Below, piece after piece: positions 46,060 through 54,523 of a DNA stretch of 64,000 nt. Under the pieces are notes generated by a model. That model was not told where the DNA came from and ran no database searches. It worked only from the letters and a program-made list of their open reading frames with translations. The translations under genes and the position numbers were made by a program. This stretch comes from Rhodoferax sp. TS-BS-61-7 (GTDB lineage Bacteria > Pseudomonadota > Gammaproteobacteria > Burkholderiales > Burkholderiaceae_C): NCBI RefSeq assembly GCF_002943465.1, contig NZ_PTQY01000002.1, positions 248,001 through 312,000 of the forward strand, given 5' to 3'. The first letter of the stretch is position 1. Each line of letters opens with the position of its first letter.

Positions 46060-46084
46060 GTAGTCTGCATCATTTCAGTCAGCT

Positions 46085-46121
46085 GGGGTCAGAGCACGTC
46101 GCTTTGCGAGTGGTCTGCCCC
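46085..46121. repeat. REP-like imperfect palindrome
   Basis: GGGGTCAGAGCAC ... GTGGTCTGCCCC around GTCGCTTTGCGA. The GGGGTCAGA/TCTG(A)CCCC ends are typical of REP palindromes mobilised by REP-associated tyrosine transposases in this group (from memory, not searched). It is 6 bases from the stop of the phoH-type gene. Confidence 0.55.
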
Positions 46122-46127
46122 TCAAAC

Positions 46128-47816
46128 TCACAGGACTTCACTCGCAAAGTCCGCCAGACGCGAGCGTTCACCACGTGCCAGTGTGATGTGGCCACCGTGC
46201 GGCCAGCCCTTGAACTTGTCCACTGCAAAGGTCAGGCCTGAGGAGCCTTCGGTCAGGTAGGGCGTGTCGATCTGCGCCAGATTGCCCATGCAGATGATCT
46301 TGGTGCCGGGGCCGGCACGGGTGATCAGCGTTTTCATCTGTTTGGGCGTCAGGTTTTGCGCTTCGTCGATGATCACGTATTTGTTGAGGAATGTGCGTCC
46401 GCGCATGAAGTTCATGCTCTTGATCTTGATGCGGCTGCGGATCAGCTCGTTGGTGGCCGCGCGGCCCCATTCACCGGCGCTGGTGTCGGTCTTGCCCAAT
46501 ACTTCCAGGTTGTCGTCCAATGCGCCCATCCACGGGCCCATCTTTTCTTCTTCGGTACCGGGCAGGAAGCCGATGTCTTCCCCCACGCTCACGGTGGCGC
46601 GGGTGACGATGATTTCGGTGTAGCGGCGGTCGTCCAGCACCTGGGTCAGGCCGGCGGCTAGGGCCATCAGCGTTTTGCCGGTGCCGGCGGTACCGGTCAG
46701 GGTGACAAAGTCGACTTCGGGGTCGGTCAGCAGGTTCATCGCGAAGTTTTGTTCGCGGTTGCGGGTTGTCACACCCCACACGGCATTCTTCAGGTGGTTG
46801 AAGTCTTTCAGCGTCTTGAGCACGGCCGTGGTGCCGCGGATTTCGGTCACGCGTGCATACAGGCTGGGTTCGCCGGGCGACTCGAAGTAGACAAACTGGT
46901 TGATCATCATGCTGGGCACCGCGGGGCCGTCCACCTTGTAGAAGGTGTGCGGGCCTTGTTGCCAGCTCTCCACGCTCTGGCCATGGGTGGCCCAGAAGTC
47001 GGTGGGCAGGGCGAGTGCGCCGGAGTACAGCAGGTCGCCGTCTTCCAGGGTTTTGTCGTTCTGGTAGTCGTCGGTGGCCAGGCCCAAGGCGCGGGCCTTC
47101 ACGCGCATGTTGATGTCCTTGGACACCAGCACCACTTCACGCGGTGCGTAGTGCTGGCGCAGGGCTTCCACCACCCCCAGGATCTGGTTGTCCGCCTTGC
47201 CCTGGGGCAGGCTGGTGGGCAGGGTGTAGTTCAGCGGCTGGGTCTGGAACATCAGCTTGCCGCGGGCGTCTTTGTGGCCGGTGCTGTCGAGCTGGAAGCC
47301 CGCCGTGATGTCCGCCCCGGGCGTGCCGGCCAGGGCATCCAGCGTACGGCTGGTCTGGCGCGCATTACGCGCCACTTCGGTCATGCCCTTTTTGTGGCCG
47401 TCGAGCTCCTCCAGCACGATCATGGGCAGGTAGATGTCGTGTTCTTCAAAGCGGAACAGGCACATCGGATCGTGCATCAGCACATTGGTGTCCAGCACAA
47501 ACAGCTTGGTAGGGCCGGTGCCTGCGGTGCGTTTGGCGCGGCGAACCGGAGATACCGCTGCTTTGGGCGCCAGCGTGGTGGCCACAGGTGCGGGCACGTT
47601 GACCGGCGTGTGGGTCAGCGCGGCGGTTTGCGGTTTTTTTGCGGACTCAGGTGCCGCCGGTTTGCTGCGAACAGCGGGGACGACGTGGACAGCAGGGGCC
47701 AGGGCTTGGGTGTGCGGTGTTTTGCGCAGAGGGCGCTGGGAGGCTCGTGCGGGTGCGTCAAACTCTTTGGCGGTCAGGCGATCGGCGCGCTTGGACGGGG
47801 CAGTGGGCAATGGCAT
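46128..47816 (-). CDS. PhoH family protein with N-terminal PIN domain (PhoH2/YlaK type)
   Basis: A 562-residue protein. Residues 1-100 are a low-complexity, Pro/Lys/Ala-rich extension, probably disordered. A PIN nuclease domain follows with acidic residues in FVLDTNVLMHDP (Asp109) and IVLEELDGHKKG. The C-terminal PhoH ATPase has Walker A GTAGTGKTLMALAAG and Walker B-like YVIIDEAQNLTPKQ. Homologs act as RNA helicase/ribonucleases in mycobacteria. ATG 47816 is chosen. A perfect terminator lies upstream. Confidence 0.92.
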   Translation of the reverse strand: MPLPTAPSKRADRLTAKEFDAPARASQRPLRKTPHTQALAPAVHVVPAVRSKPAAPESAKKPQTAALTHTPVNVPAPVATTLAPKAAVSPVRRAKRTAGTGPTKLFVLDTNVLMHDPMCLFRFEEHDIYLPMIVLEELDGHKKGMTEVARNARQTSRTLDALAGTPGADITAGFQLDSTGHKDARGKLMFQTQPLNYTLPTSLPQGKADNQILGVVEALRQHYAPREVVLVSKDINMRVKARALGLATDDYQNDKTLEDGDLLYSGALALPTDFWATHGQSVESWQQGPHTFYKVDGPAVPSMMINQFVYFESPGEPSLYARVTEIRGTTAVLKTLKDFNHLKNAVWGVTTRNREQNFAMNLLTDPEVDFVTLTGTAGTGKTLMALAAGLTQVLDDRRYTEIIVTRATVSVGEDIGFLPGTEEEKMGPWMGALDDNLEVLGKTDTSAGEWGRAATNELIRSRIKIKSMNFMRGRTFLNKYVIIDEAQNLTPKQMKTLITRAGPGTKIICMGNLAQIDTPYLTEGSSGLTFAVDKFKGWPHGGHITLARGERSRLADFASEVL

Positions 47817-47866
47817 GGAGTGGGCTCGCAGAGGATGAAAAATGGAAAACACTAGCCGGAAAAACG

Positions 47867-47897
47867 AAAAAGCCGCCTTGAGCCAAGGCGGCTTTTT
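47867..47897. terminator. Bidirectional perfect 14-bp terminator hairpin
   Basis: AAAAAGCCGCCTTG / CAAGGCGGCTTTTT around an AGC loop. It lies between bcp and the phoH-type gene, both on the minus strand, so it ends the bcp transcript. Confidence 0.92.
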
Positions 47898-47956
47898 GTG
47901 AGAGCGCGGTTGCGACGTTCAACGGCATGAAACCATTATGCATGAGCGCCATGGCC

Positions 47957-47987
47957 CTGTTGTTTTGGTGGTGCACCAAAACAACAG
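47957..47987. promoter_or_regulatory. Perfect 14-bp hairpin 7 bases downstream of bcp
   Basis: CTGTTGTTTTGGTG, loop GTG, CACCAAAACAACAG. No T-run follows on the minus strand, so it is unlikely to be the main terminator (that is at 47867-47897); it may protect the bcp mRNA 3' end. Confidence 0.6.
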
Positions 47988-47994
47988 TGAAGGG

Positions 47995-48471
47995 TCAGCC
48001 GGCTTTTTTGAGCGCTTTGACAGCCTTGAGCACGTCGTCCACATGGCCAGGGACCTTGAGTCCACGCCACTCTTCTTTCAGCATGCCATCGGCGCCCACC
48101 AGGAAGGTGCTGCGCTCGATGCCCTTGACCTTCTTGCCGTACATGATCTTGTTTTTGACCACACCAAACATGTGGCACATTTTTTCTTCGGTGTCGGCAA
48201 TCAGCTCAAACGGGAGTTCCAGCTTGGTCTTGAACTCGTCGTGGGACTTCATGTTGTCGCGGGAAACACCGAACACTTCGGCGCCTGCCTTGACGAAATC
48301 TTTGTACTTGTCGCGGAATTGCATGGCTTCCGTGGTGCAGCCGGGGGTGTTGTCCTTGGGGTAGAAGTACAAAACCATGGTTTTGCCGACATGGGTGGTG
48401 TTGGTCACCCTGATGCCGCCGGTAGCGTTGGCTTCAAATTCGGGGAGGGGTTTGTTGACAACGATCGCCAT
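47995..48471 (-). CDS. bcp: Thioredoxin-dependent peroxiredoxin, Bcp/PrxQ type
   Basis: A 158-residue peroxidase that reduces hydroperoxides. The peroxidatic Cys45 lies in KDNTPGCTTEA. The resolving Cys found five residues later in E. coli Bcp is replaced by Met50; the only other cysteine is Cys99 (EKMCHMF), which could resolve instead, making it an atypical or one-Cys enzyme. A double hairpin region follows. Confidence 0.94.
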   Translation of the reverse strand: MAIVVNKPLPEFEANATGGIRVTNTTHVGKTMVLYFYPKDNTPGCTTEAMQFRDKYKDFVKAGAEVFGVSRDNMKSHDEFKTKLELPFELIADTEEKMCHMFGVVKNKIMYGKKVKGIERSTFLVGADGMLKEEWRGLKVPGHVDDVLKAVKALKKAG

Positions 48472-48612
48472 AGGGTATTTCAGTCTCGCGTGCTTGATGT
48501 GTCAGTCGTAGTGCGGGGCGTCAAACGTGACAGCAATTTGTCGCCCCAGACCGCAACCCGCAATTTTACTCTGAAATGACTACCACCCCGCCACGAATTC
48601 CTAGTGGATTCC

Positions 48613-48978
48613 CTAGACCAGCAAAGCGGCGACCACCTTGCGGCCTTCGCCGGCCAGAAAGTTGTAGGTGCGGCAGGCCGCCTGGGTGTCCATGGTTTCC
48701 ACACCAATGCGCCGGGCATACAGGGCGGCAAGCCACTGTGGCGGCGGAAACTGGATGCGTGGGCCACTGCCAAACAACACCAATTCGGGTTCCAGCGCCG
48801 CCAACTCGTCAAAGTGTGCACTCTGCAAGTCGGCAAAGCTGGCGCCCCCCCAGGGGCGGCACAGGCCCTGGCTGCTGACCAGAATGCTGGCGTGGTGTTG
48901 CTCGCCATTCACGCCGATCCAGCCCGGCCCGTAACCGGTGATGGACGGACCTTGGGCAGCATCGGGGATAAATTTCAT
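48613..48978 (-). CDS. Mth938-like domain (DUF498) protein
   Basis: A 121-residue cytosolic protein of the Mth938/AAMDC family, of unknown molecular role. Landmarks are ITGYGPGWIGVNGEQH, PELVLFGSGPRIQFPP and GVETMDTQAACRTYNFLAGEGR. Its start ATG 48978 is 120 bases from the divergent aminotransferase start. The 141 bases between it and bcp hold nothing I can support. Confidence 0.88.
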   Translation of the reverse strand: MKFIPDAAQGPSITGYGPGWIGVNGEQHHASILVSSQGLCRPWGGASFADLQSAHFDELAALEPELVLFGSGPRIQFPPPQWLAALYARRIGVETMDTQAACRTYNFLAGEGRKVVAALLV

Positions 48979-49098
48979 GGTGGGCGGCGGCGTGTGTAGA
49001 GGGAGTGCTGGATGTAGCGGTGGTGACGCAGGCTTGGCGTCGTCGTTCTGTGGTCAAATTATAGGTTTCACCCTGTGCTGACACCTCCCGGAGGGACT

Positions 49099-50325
49099 TT
49101 GAAAACCATTCAGAAATCTGCCAAGCTGGCCAATGTGCTTTATGACATCCGCGGTCCCATCATGGACGCGGCGCGTCAGATGGAGGACGAAGGCCAAAAA
49201 ATCATCAAGCTCAATCTGGGCAATTTGGCGGTGTTTGGTTTTGACGCGCCCGAGGAAATTCAGCAAGACATGATCCGCAATCTGCCCAATTCGGCGGGTT
49301 ATTCGGACAGCAAGGGCATCTTCGCCGCGCGCAAGGCGGTGATGCACGAAACCCAGAAGCAGGGCATTGCCGGCGTCACCCTCGATGACATCTACCTGGG
49401 CAATGGCGCCAGTGAACTCATCACCATGGCCACCAACGCGCTGCTGGACGACGGCGACGAGTTGCTGTTGCCCATGCCCGACTACCCACTGTGGACGGCC
49501 GCTACTAGCTTGTCCGGTGGCACGCCAGTGCACTACCTGTGTGATGAGTCCAATGGCTGGATGCCCAACCTAGACGACATCCGCGCCAAGATCACGCCGC
49601 GCACCAAAGGCATTGTGGTCATCAACCCCAACAACCCCACGGGCGTGTTGTATTCCAACGAACTGCTGCAAGGCATCATCGAAGTCGCGCGTGAGCACGG
49701 GCTGGTGATCCTGGCCGACGAGGTGTATGACAAGGTGCTGTACGACGGCATCCACCACACGGCCATTGCCAGCATGTCCACTGACATATTGACGCTGACC
49801 TTCAACTCCCTGTCCAAGAGCTACCGCTCCTGCGGTTACCGCGCCGGCTGGCTGGTGGTGTCGGGCGACAAGAAGAATGCCACGGACTACATCGAGGGCT
49901 TGAACATGCTCTCGAACATGAAGCTGTGCTCCAACGTGCCCGGCCAGTGGGCGATTCAGACTGCACTGGGCGGTTACCAGAGCATCAACGATTTGGTGTG
50001 TGAGGGCGGACGCCTGCGCCGCCAGCGCGACCTGGCCTACGAGCTGATCACCGCCATCCCCGGAGTGAGCTGCGTGAAGCCACAGGCTGCGCTCTACATG
50101 TTTCCCAAGCTGGATCCGGCGGTGTACCCGATTGCCGATGACCGCCAGTTCTTTCTGGAGCTGCTGCGTGAGACCCGCGTGATGCTGGTGCAGGGCACGG
50201 GGTTCAACTGGCAACAGCCAGACCATTTCCGCATTGTGTTTTTGCCACACGAGGACGACTTGCGTGAGGCCATTGGCCGCATCGCCAAGTTCCTGGAGAG
50301 CTACCGCAAGCGCAATGGGACTTGA
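49099..50325 (+). CDS. Alanine-type pyridoxal phosphate aminotransferase
   Basis: A 408-residue class I aminotransferase, close to the AlaA/AlaT glutamate-pyruvate group. The PLP lysine is in SLSKSYRSCGYRAGW; the phosphate loop NPNNPTGVLYS and LADEVYDK are intact. The start is a TTG codon at 49099, five bases after GGAGGGAC; it gives the conserved N terminus (M)KTIQKSAKLANVLYD. It precedes hom-thrC, as in many betaproteobacteria, and is likely cotranscribed with it through repeat K. Confidence 0.93.
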   Translation: MKTIQKSAKLANVLYDIRGPIMDAARQMEDEGQKIIKLNLGNLAVFGFDAPEEIQQDMIRNLPNSAGYSDSKGIFAARKAVMHETQKQGIAGVTLDDIYLGNGASELITMATNALLDDGDELLLPMPDYPLWTAATSLSGGTPVHYLCDESNGWMPNLDDIRAKITPRTKGIVVINPNNPTGVLYSNELLQGIIEVAREHGLVILADEVYDKVLYDGIHHTAIASMSTDILTLTFNSLSKSYRSCGYRAGWLVVSGDKKNATDYIEGLNMLSNMKLCSNVPGQWAIQTALGGYQSINDLVCEGGRLRRQRDLAYELITAIPGVSCVKPQAALYMFPKLDPAVYPIADDRQFFLELLRETRVMLVQGTGFNWQQPDHFRIVFLPHEDDLREAIGRIAKFLESYRKRNGT

Positions 50326-50327
50326 AT

Positions 50328-50386
50328 CACTCCGATTTTGATAGCGGCTCGCGCAGTATTCATGCGGGCCAGACCTACTTTTTACC
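50328..50386 (+). repeat. Dispersed 57-bp element, copy K (forward)
   Basis: ACTCC, 7-base loop, ATAGC, GGCTCGCGCA, then GTATTCATGCGGGCCAGACC and TTTTT. It fills the gap between the aminotransferase stop and the hom start, so hom's ribosome site is at its edge. Confidence 0.8.
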
Positions 50387-50396
50387 TGAAGAATTT

Positions 50397-51719
50397 ATGA
50401 AACCGATACAAGTGGGCGTGATGGGCCTGGGCACCGTGGGCAGCGGTGTGTTCAACGTCCTGCAGCGCAACCAGGAAGAAATCAAGGGCCGCGCTGGCCG
50501 CGGCATTGAGGTGACCATGGTGTCGCGCCGCAACACCGCGCTGGCCAAAGAAATCGTGGGAGACAAGGCTAAGGTAGTTGCCGATGCACGCGAGATTATT
50601 CGTAACCCCGACATCGACATCGTGGTGGAGCTGATCGGTGGCTACACGCTGGCCAAGGAACTGGTGCTCGAAGCCATTGCCGCCGGCAAACACGTGGTTA
50701 CTGCCAACAAAGCGCTGCTGGCCGTGCATGGCACCGAGATTTTTGCCGCCGCGTCCGCCAAGGGCGTGATGGTGGCCTTTGAAGCAGCCGTGGCTGGTGG
50801 CATCCCCATCATCAAGGCGCTGCGCGAAGGCCTGACCGCCAACCGCGTGCAGTGGATCGCCGGCATCATCAACGGCACCACCAACTTCATCCTGTCCGAG
50901 ATGCGCGACAAGGGCCTGGACTTTGACGTGGTGCTGAAAGAAGCGCAACGCCTGGGCTACGCCGAAGCCGACCCGACTTTCGACATCGAAGGCGTGGACG
51001 CCGCGCACAAGTTAACCCTAATGTCGGCCATCGCCTTCGGTATTCCCGTGCAGTTCGACAAGGCCTATGTGGAAGGCATCACCAAGCTCGGTTCGGCCGA
51101 CATCAAGTACGCCGAGCAACTGGGCTACCGCATCAAGCTGCTGGGCATCACCAAGCGCATGGCCAATGGCATCGAGCTGCGCGTGCACCCCACGCTGATC
51201 CCGGCCAAGCGCCTGATCGCCAATGTGGAAGGCGCCATGAACGCCGTGGTCGTCAATGGTGACGCCGTGGGCACCACGCTGTACTACGGTAAGGGCGCGG
51301 GTTCCGAGCCCACCGGCAGCGCCGTGATTGCCGACCTGGTGGACATCACCCGCCTGCACACCGCCGACGCGGCCCAGCGCGTGCCGCACCTGGCCTTCCA
51401 GCCCGGCGCTATGAGCAACACGCCCATCCTGCCCATGGGTGAGGTGGTGACCAGCTACTACTTGCGCCTGCGCGTGGCCGACGAGGCCGGCGTGCTGGCC
51501 AAGGTCACCGGCATCTTGGCCGAGGCCAACATCAGCATCGACGCGGTGCTGCAGCGCGAAGCCGACGAGATCAGCGGCGAGGCCGGTACCCAGACCGACG
51601 TCATCATCCTCACACACGACTGTGCCGAGGCCAAGATGGATGCGGCCATCGCCCAGATGCAGGCCCTGCCCACCGTGCTGGCGCCCATCACCCGTATCCG
51701 CAAAGAGGAGCTGAACTGA
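50397..51719 (+). CDS. hom: Homoserine dehydrogenase
   Basis: Reduces aspartate semialdehyde to homoserine in threonine/methionine synthesis. The 440-residue protein has the NAD(P) motif GLGTVGSGVFN, catalytic segment AGIINGTTNFIL and the Lys-containing AHKLTLMSA, and a C-terminal ACT domain (VADEAGVLAKVTGILAEANISI) for feedback by threonine. ATG 50397 follows a weak ribosome site next to repeat K. The stop overlaps thrC by one base. Confidence 0.97.
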   Translation: MKPIQVGVMGLGTVGSGVFNVLQRNQEEIKGRAGRGIEVTMVSRRNTALAKEIVGDKAKVVADAREIIRNPDIDIVVELIGGYTLAKELVLEAIAAGKHVVTANKALLAVHGTEIFAAASAKGVMVAFEAAVAGGIPIIKALREGLTANRVQWIAGIINGTTNFILSEMRDKGLDFDVVLKEAQRLGYAEADPTFDIEGVDAAHKLTLMSAIAFGIPVQFDKAYVEGITKLGSADIKYAEQLGYRIKLLGITKRMANGIELRVHPTLIPAKRLIANVEGAMNAVVVNGDAVGTTLYYGKGAGSEPTGSAVIADLVDITRLHTADAAQRVPHLAFQPGAMSNTPILPMGEVVTSYYLRLRVADEAGVLAKVTGILAEANISIDAVLQREADEISGEAGTQTDVIILTHDCAEAKMDAAIAQMQALPTVLAPITRIRKEELN

Positions 51720-53194
51720 TGCGTTACCTCTCTACGCGCGGCAACCCCGACCGCAAACGCTTTTGCGAAATCCTGCTCGAAGGCCTGGCGCCCGATGGCG
51801 GCCTCTACCTGCCCGAGGCCTACCCGCAAGTGAGCGATGCCACGCTGCAACAGTGGCGCACCGTGTACCACCAGCAGGGCTATGCCGCGCTGGCGTTCGA
51901 GATCCTCTCGCTCTACATCGACGATATTCCCGCCGACGACCTGCGCGCCCTGTGCGCCAAGACCTACACCGCCGAGGTGTTTGGCACCGGCGAGATCGTG
52001 CCGCTGCGCCATTTGGAAGACGGCGTGTGGATCGAAGCCCTGTCCAACGGCCCCACGCTGGCCTTCAAGGACATGGCCATGCAGTTGCTGGGCAACCTGT
52101 TCGAGTACGAGCTGGGCCGTCGCGGCGAGGAGCTCAACATCCTGGGTGCCACCAGTGGCGACACCGGCAGCGCGGCCGAGTACGCCATGCGCGGCAAGAA
52201 GGGCGTGCGCGTCTTCATGACCAGCCCGCACGGCCGCATGAGCCCCTTCCAACAGGCGCAGATGTTCAGCCTGCAGGACGCCAACATCCACAACATCGCC
52301 ATCAACGGCGTGTTCGATGATTGCCAGGACATCGTCAAGGCCGTGTCCAACGACCTGGCCTTCAAGCGCAAGTACAAGATCGGCACTGTCAATTCCATCA
52401 ACTGGGCGCGCTTGCTGGCCCAGGTGGTGTACTACTTTGCGGGCTATTTTCAAGCGACGGCATCGGACCCGATGAATATTCGCGCAGGAGTGGGCTCTTT
52501 CAGCGTCATTGAGCCTAGTAAAGTCAGCTTCGCGGTGCCATCTGGCAACTTCGGCAACGTCTGTGCCGGCCATGTGGCACGCCAAATGGGCTTGCCCGTC
52601 GACAAGCTGGTGGTCGCCACCAACGAGAACGATGTGCTCGACGAGTTCTTCCGCACCGGTGTCTACCGCGTGCGCGGCACGGCCGACACCCACGAGACCT
52701 CCAGCCCGTCCATGGACATTTCCAAGGCCAGCAACTTCGAGCGTTTTGTGTTCGACCTGCTGGGCCGCGACGGCGCGCGCGTCAAGGCGCTGTTTGGCGA
52801 AGGCTTGTCCAAGACCGGGCAGTTTGACCTGAGCGCCGACCCTGCGTTTGCCCAGGCCGCGACACGCTACGGTTTTGTCAGCGGCAAGAGCACACATGCC
52901 AACCGCCTGCAAACCATCCAGGACACGTGGAGCCGCCACGGCATGGTGATCGACACCCACACGGCCGACGGCCTGAAGGTGGGGCTGGAGCAGCGCACCG
53001 CCGGCGTGCCCATGGTGGTGCTGGAAACCGCGCTGCCCATCAAGTTCGCTGCCACCATCGTCGAAGCCCTGGGCCGAGAGCCCGAGCGGCCCGCCAAGTT
53101 CGAAGGCATTGAGGCCCTGCCCAAACGCGTGCAGGTGATGGACGCCGATGTGGCGGCCATCCAGGCCCTGATTGCTGCCGAGTGCGGCTACTGA
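51719..53194 (+). CDS. thrC: Threonine synthase
   Basis: Converts O-phosphohomoserine to threonine; 491 residues. The PLP lysine lies in NGPTLAFKDMAMQ, and GATSGDTGSAAEYA and VPSGNFGNVCAGH are intact. Around residues 247-267 the sequence carries an extra stretch (DPMNIRAGVGSFSV...) between ...YFQATAS and KVSFAVPSGNFG, where related proteins seem shorter; it may be a diverged dispersed element. Coupled to hom (TGATG). Confidence 0.96.
   Translation: MRYLSTRGNPDRKRFCEILLEGLAPDGGLYLPEAYPQVSDATLQQWRTVYHQQGYAALAFEILSLYIDDIPADDLRALCAKTYTAEVFGTGEIVPLRHLEDGVWIEALSNGPTLAFKDMAMQLLGNLFEYELGRRGEELNILGATSGDTGSAAEYAMRGKKGVRVFMTSPHGRMSPFQQAQMFSLQDANIHNIAINGVFDDCQDIVKAVSNDLAFKRKYKIGTVNSINWARLLAQVVYYFAGYFQATASDPMNIRAGVGSFSVIEPSKVSFAVPSGNFGNVCAGHVARQMGLPVDKLVVATNENDVLDEFFRTGVYRVRGTADTHETSSPSMDISKASNFERFVFDLLGRDGARVKALFGEGLSKTGQFDLSADPAFAQAATRYGFVSGKSTHANRLQTIQDTWSRHGMVIDTHTADGLKVGLEQRTAGVPMVVLETALPIKFAATIVEALGREPERPAKFEGIEALPKRVQVMDADVAAIQALIAAECGY
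52455..52519 (-). repeat. Possible diverged copy L of the dispersed element, inside thrC
   Basis: GGACCCGATGAATATTCGCG aligns with the tail part of other copies (GGCCCGCATGGAATATGCGC) with a few indels, but the 5-7-5 stem is not recognisable. Tentative. Confidence 0.35.
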
Positions 53195-53204
53195 GCCAAA
53201 TAGG

Positions 53205-53265
53205 AATGAAATAGCTGCTTGGCCCGCATGGAATATGCGCCAGCAGCTATATAAACCATAGCAAA
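53205..53265 (-). repeat. Dispersed element, copy M (reverse) with mirrored end
   Basis: ATAGCTGCT at 53211, then GGCCCGCATGGAATATGCGC, CAGCA, GCTAT, 7-base loop, ATAGC. The left ATAGCTGCT mirrors AGCAGCTAT, giving a long hairpin as in copy E. It lies between thrC and moeA. Confidence 0.85.
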
Positions 53266-53272
53266 TTACCGC

Positions 53273-54523
53273 ATGTCCAACGCCCCCCGCAAACCCCTGT
53301 TGCCGCTGGACGACGCGCTGGCCCAGCTGCTGGCCAGCGTGCAGCCCCTGACCCAGTTTGAGCCCGTGCCCACCGGTGACGCCGATGGCCGCGTGCTGGC
53401 GCAGGCCATTGTGTCGGGCCTGCAGGTGCCACCGTGCGACAACAGCGCCATGGACGGCTACGCCCTGCGTGTGGACGATGTGCTGGCTGCACAAGGCGCT
53501 TTGCCGGTGTCGCAGCGCATTGCGGCCGGCAGCGTGGGCACGCCCTTGCTCCCTGGCACCGTTGCCCGCATCTTCACCGGCGCACCGGTGCCCCCCGGGG
53601 CAGATGCGGTGGTGATGCAAGAGGAATGCACGGTGGTGGACGCGCCCGATGCGGCGGTCACGCCCCGTGTGCAGATCCACAGCACGCCGCTGCCTGGCCA
53701 GAATATCCGCCGCTCGGGTGAGGACGTGGCCCGTGGCGACGTGGTGCTGGCCGCGGGCACCCGCCTGGGCCCCGCCGCGCTGGGCCTGGCCGCCAGCGTG
53801 GGCATGGCCCAGCTGCAGGTGGTGCGCAAGCCGCGTGTGGCGCTGTTCTCCACGGGCGACGAGCTGGTGCTGCCCGGCACCGTGCCGCCGGAGCAGATGC
53901 CGCCGGGCGCCATTTACAACTCCAACCGCTTTTTCCTGGGTGCCATGCTGCGCCGCCTGGGTTGCGAGGTGACCGACCTGGGTATCGTGCCCGACCGGCT
54001 CGACGCCACGGTGCAAGCCTTGCAGCAGGCTGCTGCCAGCCATGACTTGGTGCTCACCAGCGGTGGCGTCTCGGTGGGCGAGGAAGACCATATCAAGCCC
54101 GCCGTGCAGTCGCTGGGGCAGCTGGACCTGTGGCAAATCGCCATCAAACCCGGCAAACCTTTTGCACATGGCCGTATCGGTTCGGCGCACTTCATCGGCC
54201 TGCCCGGCAACCCGGTGTCCAGTTTTGTGACTTTTGCACTGCTGGTGCGGCCCTTCTTGCTGCGGCTGCAAGGTGTGCACGATGTTGCTATGAAAAGCAT
54301 AGCTGCTCGCGCAGATTTTGACTGGCCTAGAGCCGAAAAACGCCGTGAATTTCTGCGTGTGCGTCGCAACGACCAGGGTGGCCTGGAGCTGTTTACCAAC
54401 CAGAGTTCGGGCGTGCTGACCTCGGCCGTCTGGGGCGACGGCCTGATCGACACGCCACCGGGCGAGGCCATCCAGTACGGCGCCACGGTGCGCTACATCC
54501 CGTTCAGCGAGTTGTTGGCATGA
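53273..54523 (+). CDS. moeA: Molybdopterin molybdotransferase MoeA
   Basis: Inserts molybdenum into molybdopterin. The 416-residue protein has PPCDNSAMDGYAL, TGAPVPPGADAVVMQE, the GDE-containing FSTGDELVLPG, and VLTSGGVSVGEEDH. A forward dispersed element covers residues ~338-356 (VAMKSIAARADFDWPRA). The RADFDWPRA part also resembles normal MoeA sequence, so only the first half looks truly extra. It overlaps moaD by four bases. Confidence 0.95.
   Translation: MSNAPRKPLLPLDDALAQLLASVQPLTQFEPVPTGDADGRVLAQAIVSGLQVPPCDNSAMDGYALRVDDVLAAQGALPVSQRIAAGSVGTPLLPGTVARIFTGAPVPPGADAVVMQEECTVVDAPDAAVTPRVQIHSTPLPGQNIRRSGEDVARGDVVLAAGTRLGPAALGLAASVGMAQLQVVRKPRVALFSTGDELVLPGTVPPEQMPPGAIYNSNRFFLGAMLRRLGCEVTDLGIVPDRLDATVQALQQAAASHDLVLTSGGVSVGEEDHIKPAVQSLGQLDLWQIAIKPGKPFAHGRIGSAHFIGLPGNPVSSFVTFALLVRPFLLRLQGVHDVAMKSIAARADFDWPRAEKRREFLRVRRNDQGGLELFTNQSSGVLTSAVWGDGLIDTPPGEAIQYGATVRYIPFSELLA
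54284..54340 (+). repeat. Dispersed 57-bp element, copy N (forward), inside moeA
   Basis: GCTAT, 7-base loop, ATAGC, TGCTCGCGCA, then TTGACTGGCCTAGAGCC. Perfect arms. In frame with moeA (AMKSIAARA). Confidence 0.85.

Noticed and set aside
51458-54280. 940-codon antisense frame opposite hom, thrC and moeA
   Set aside because: It crosses three well-supported genes and their stops; composition is typical of a codon-bias shadow.
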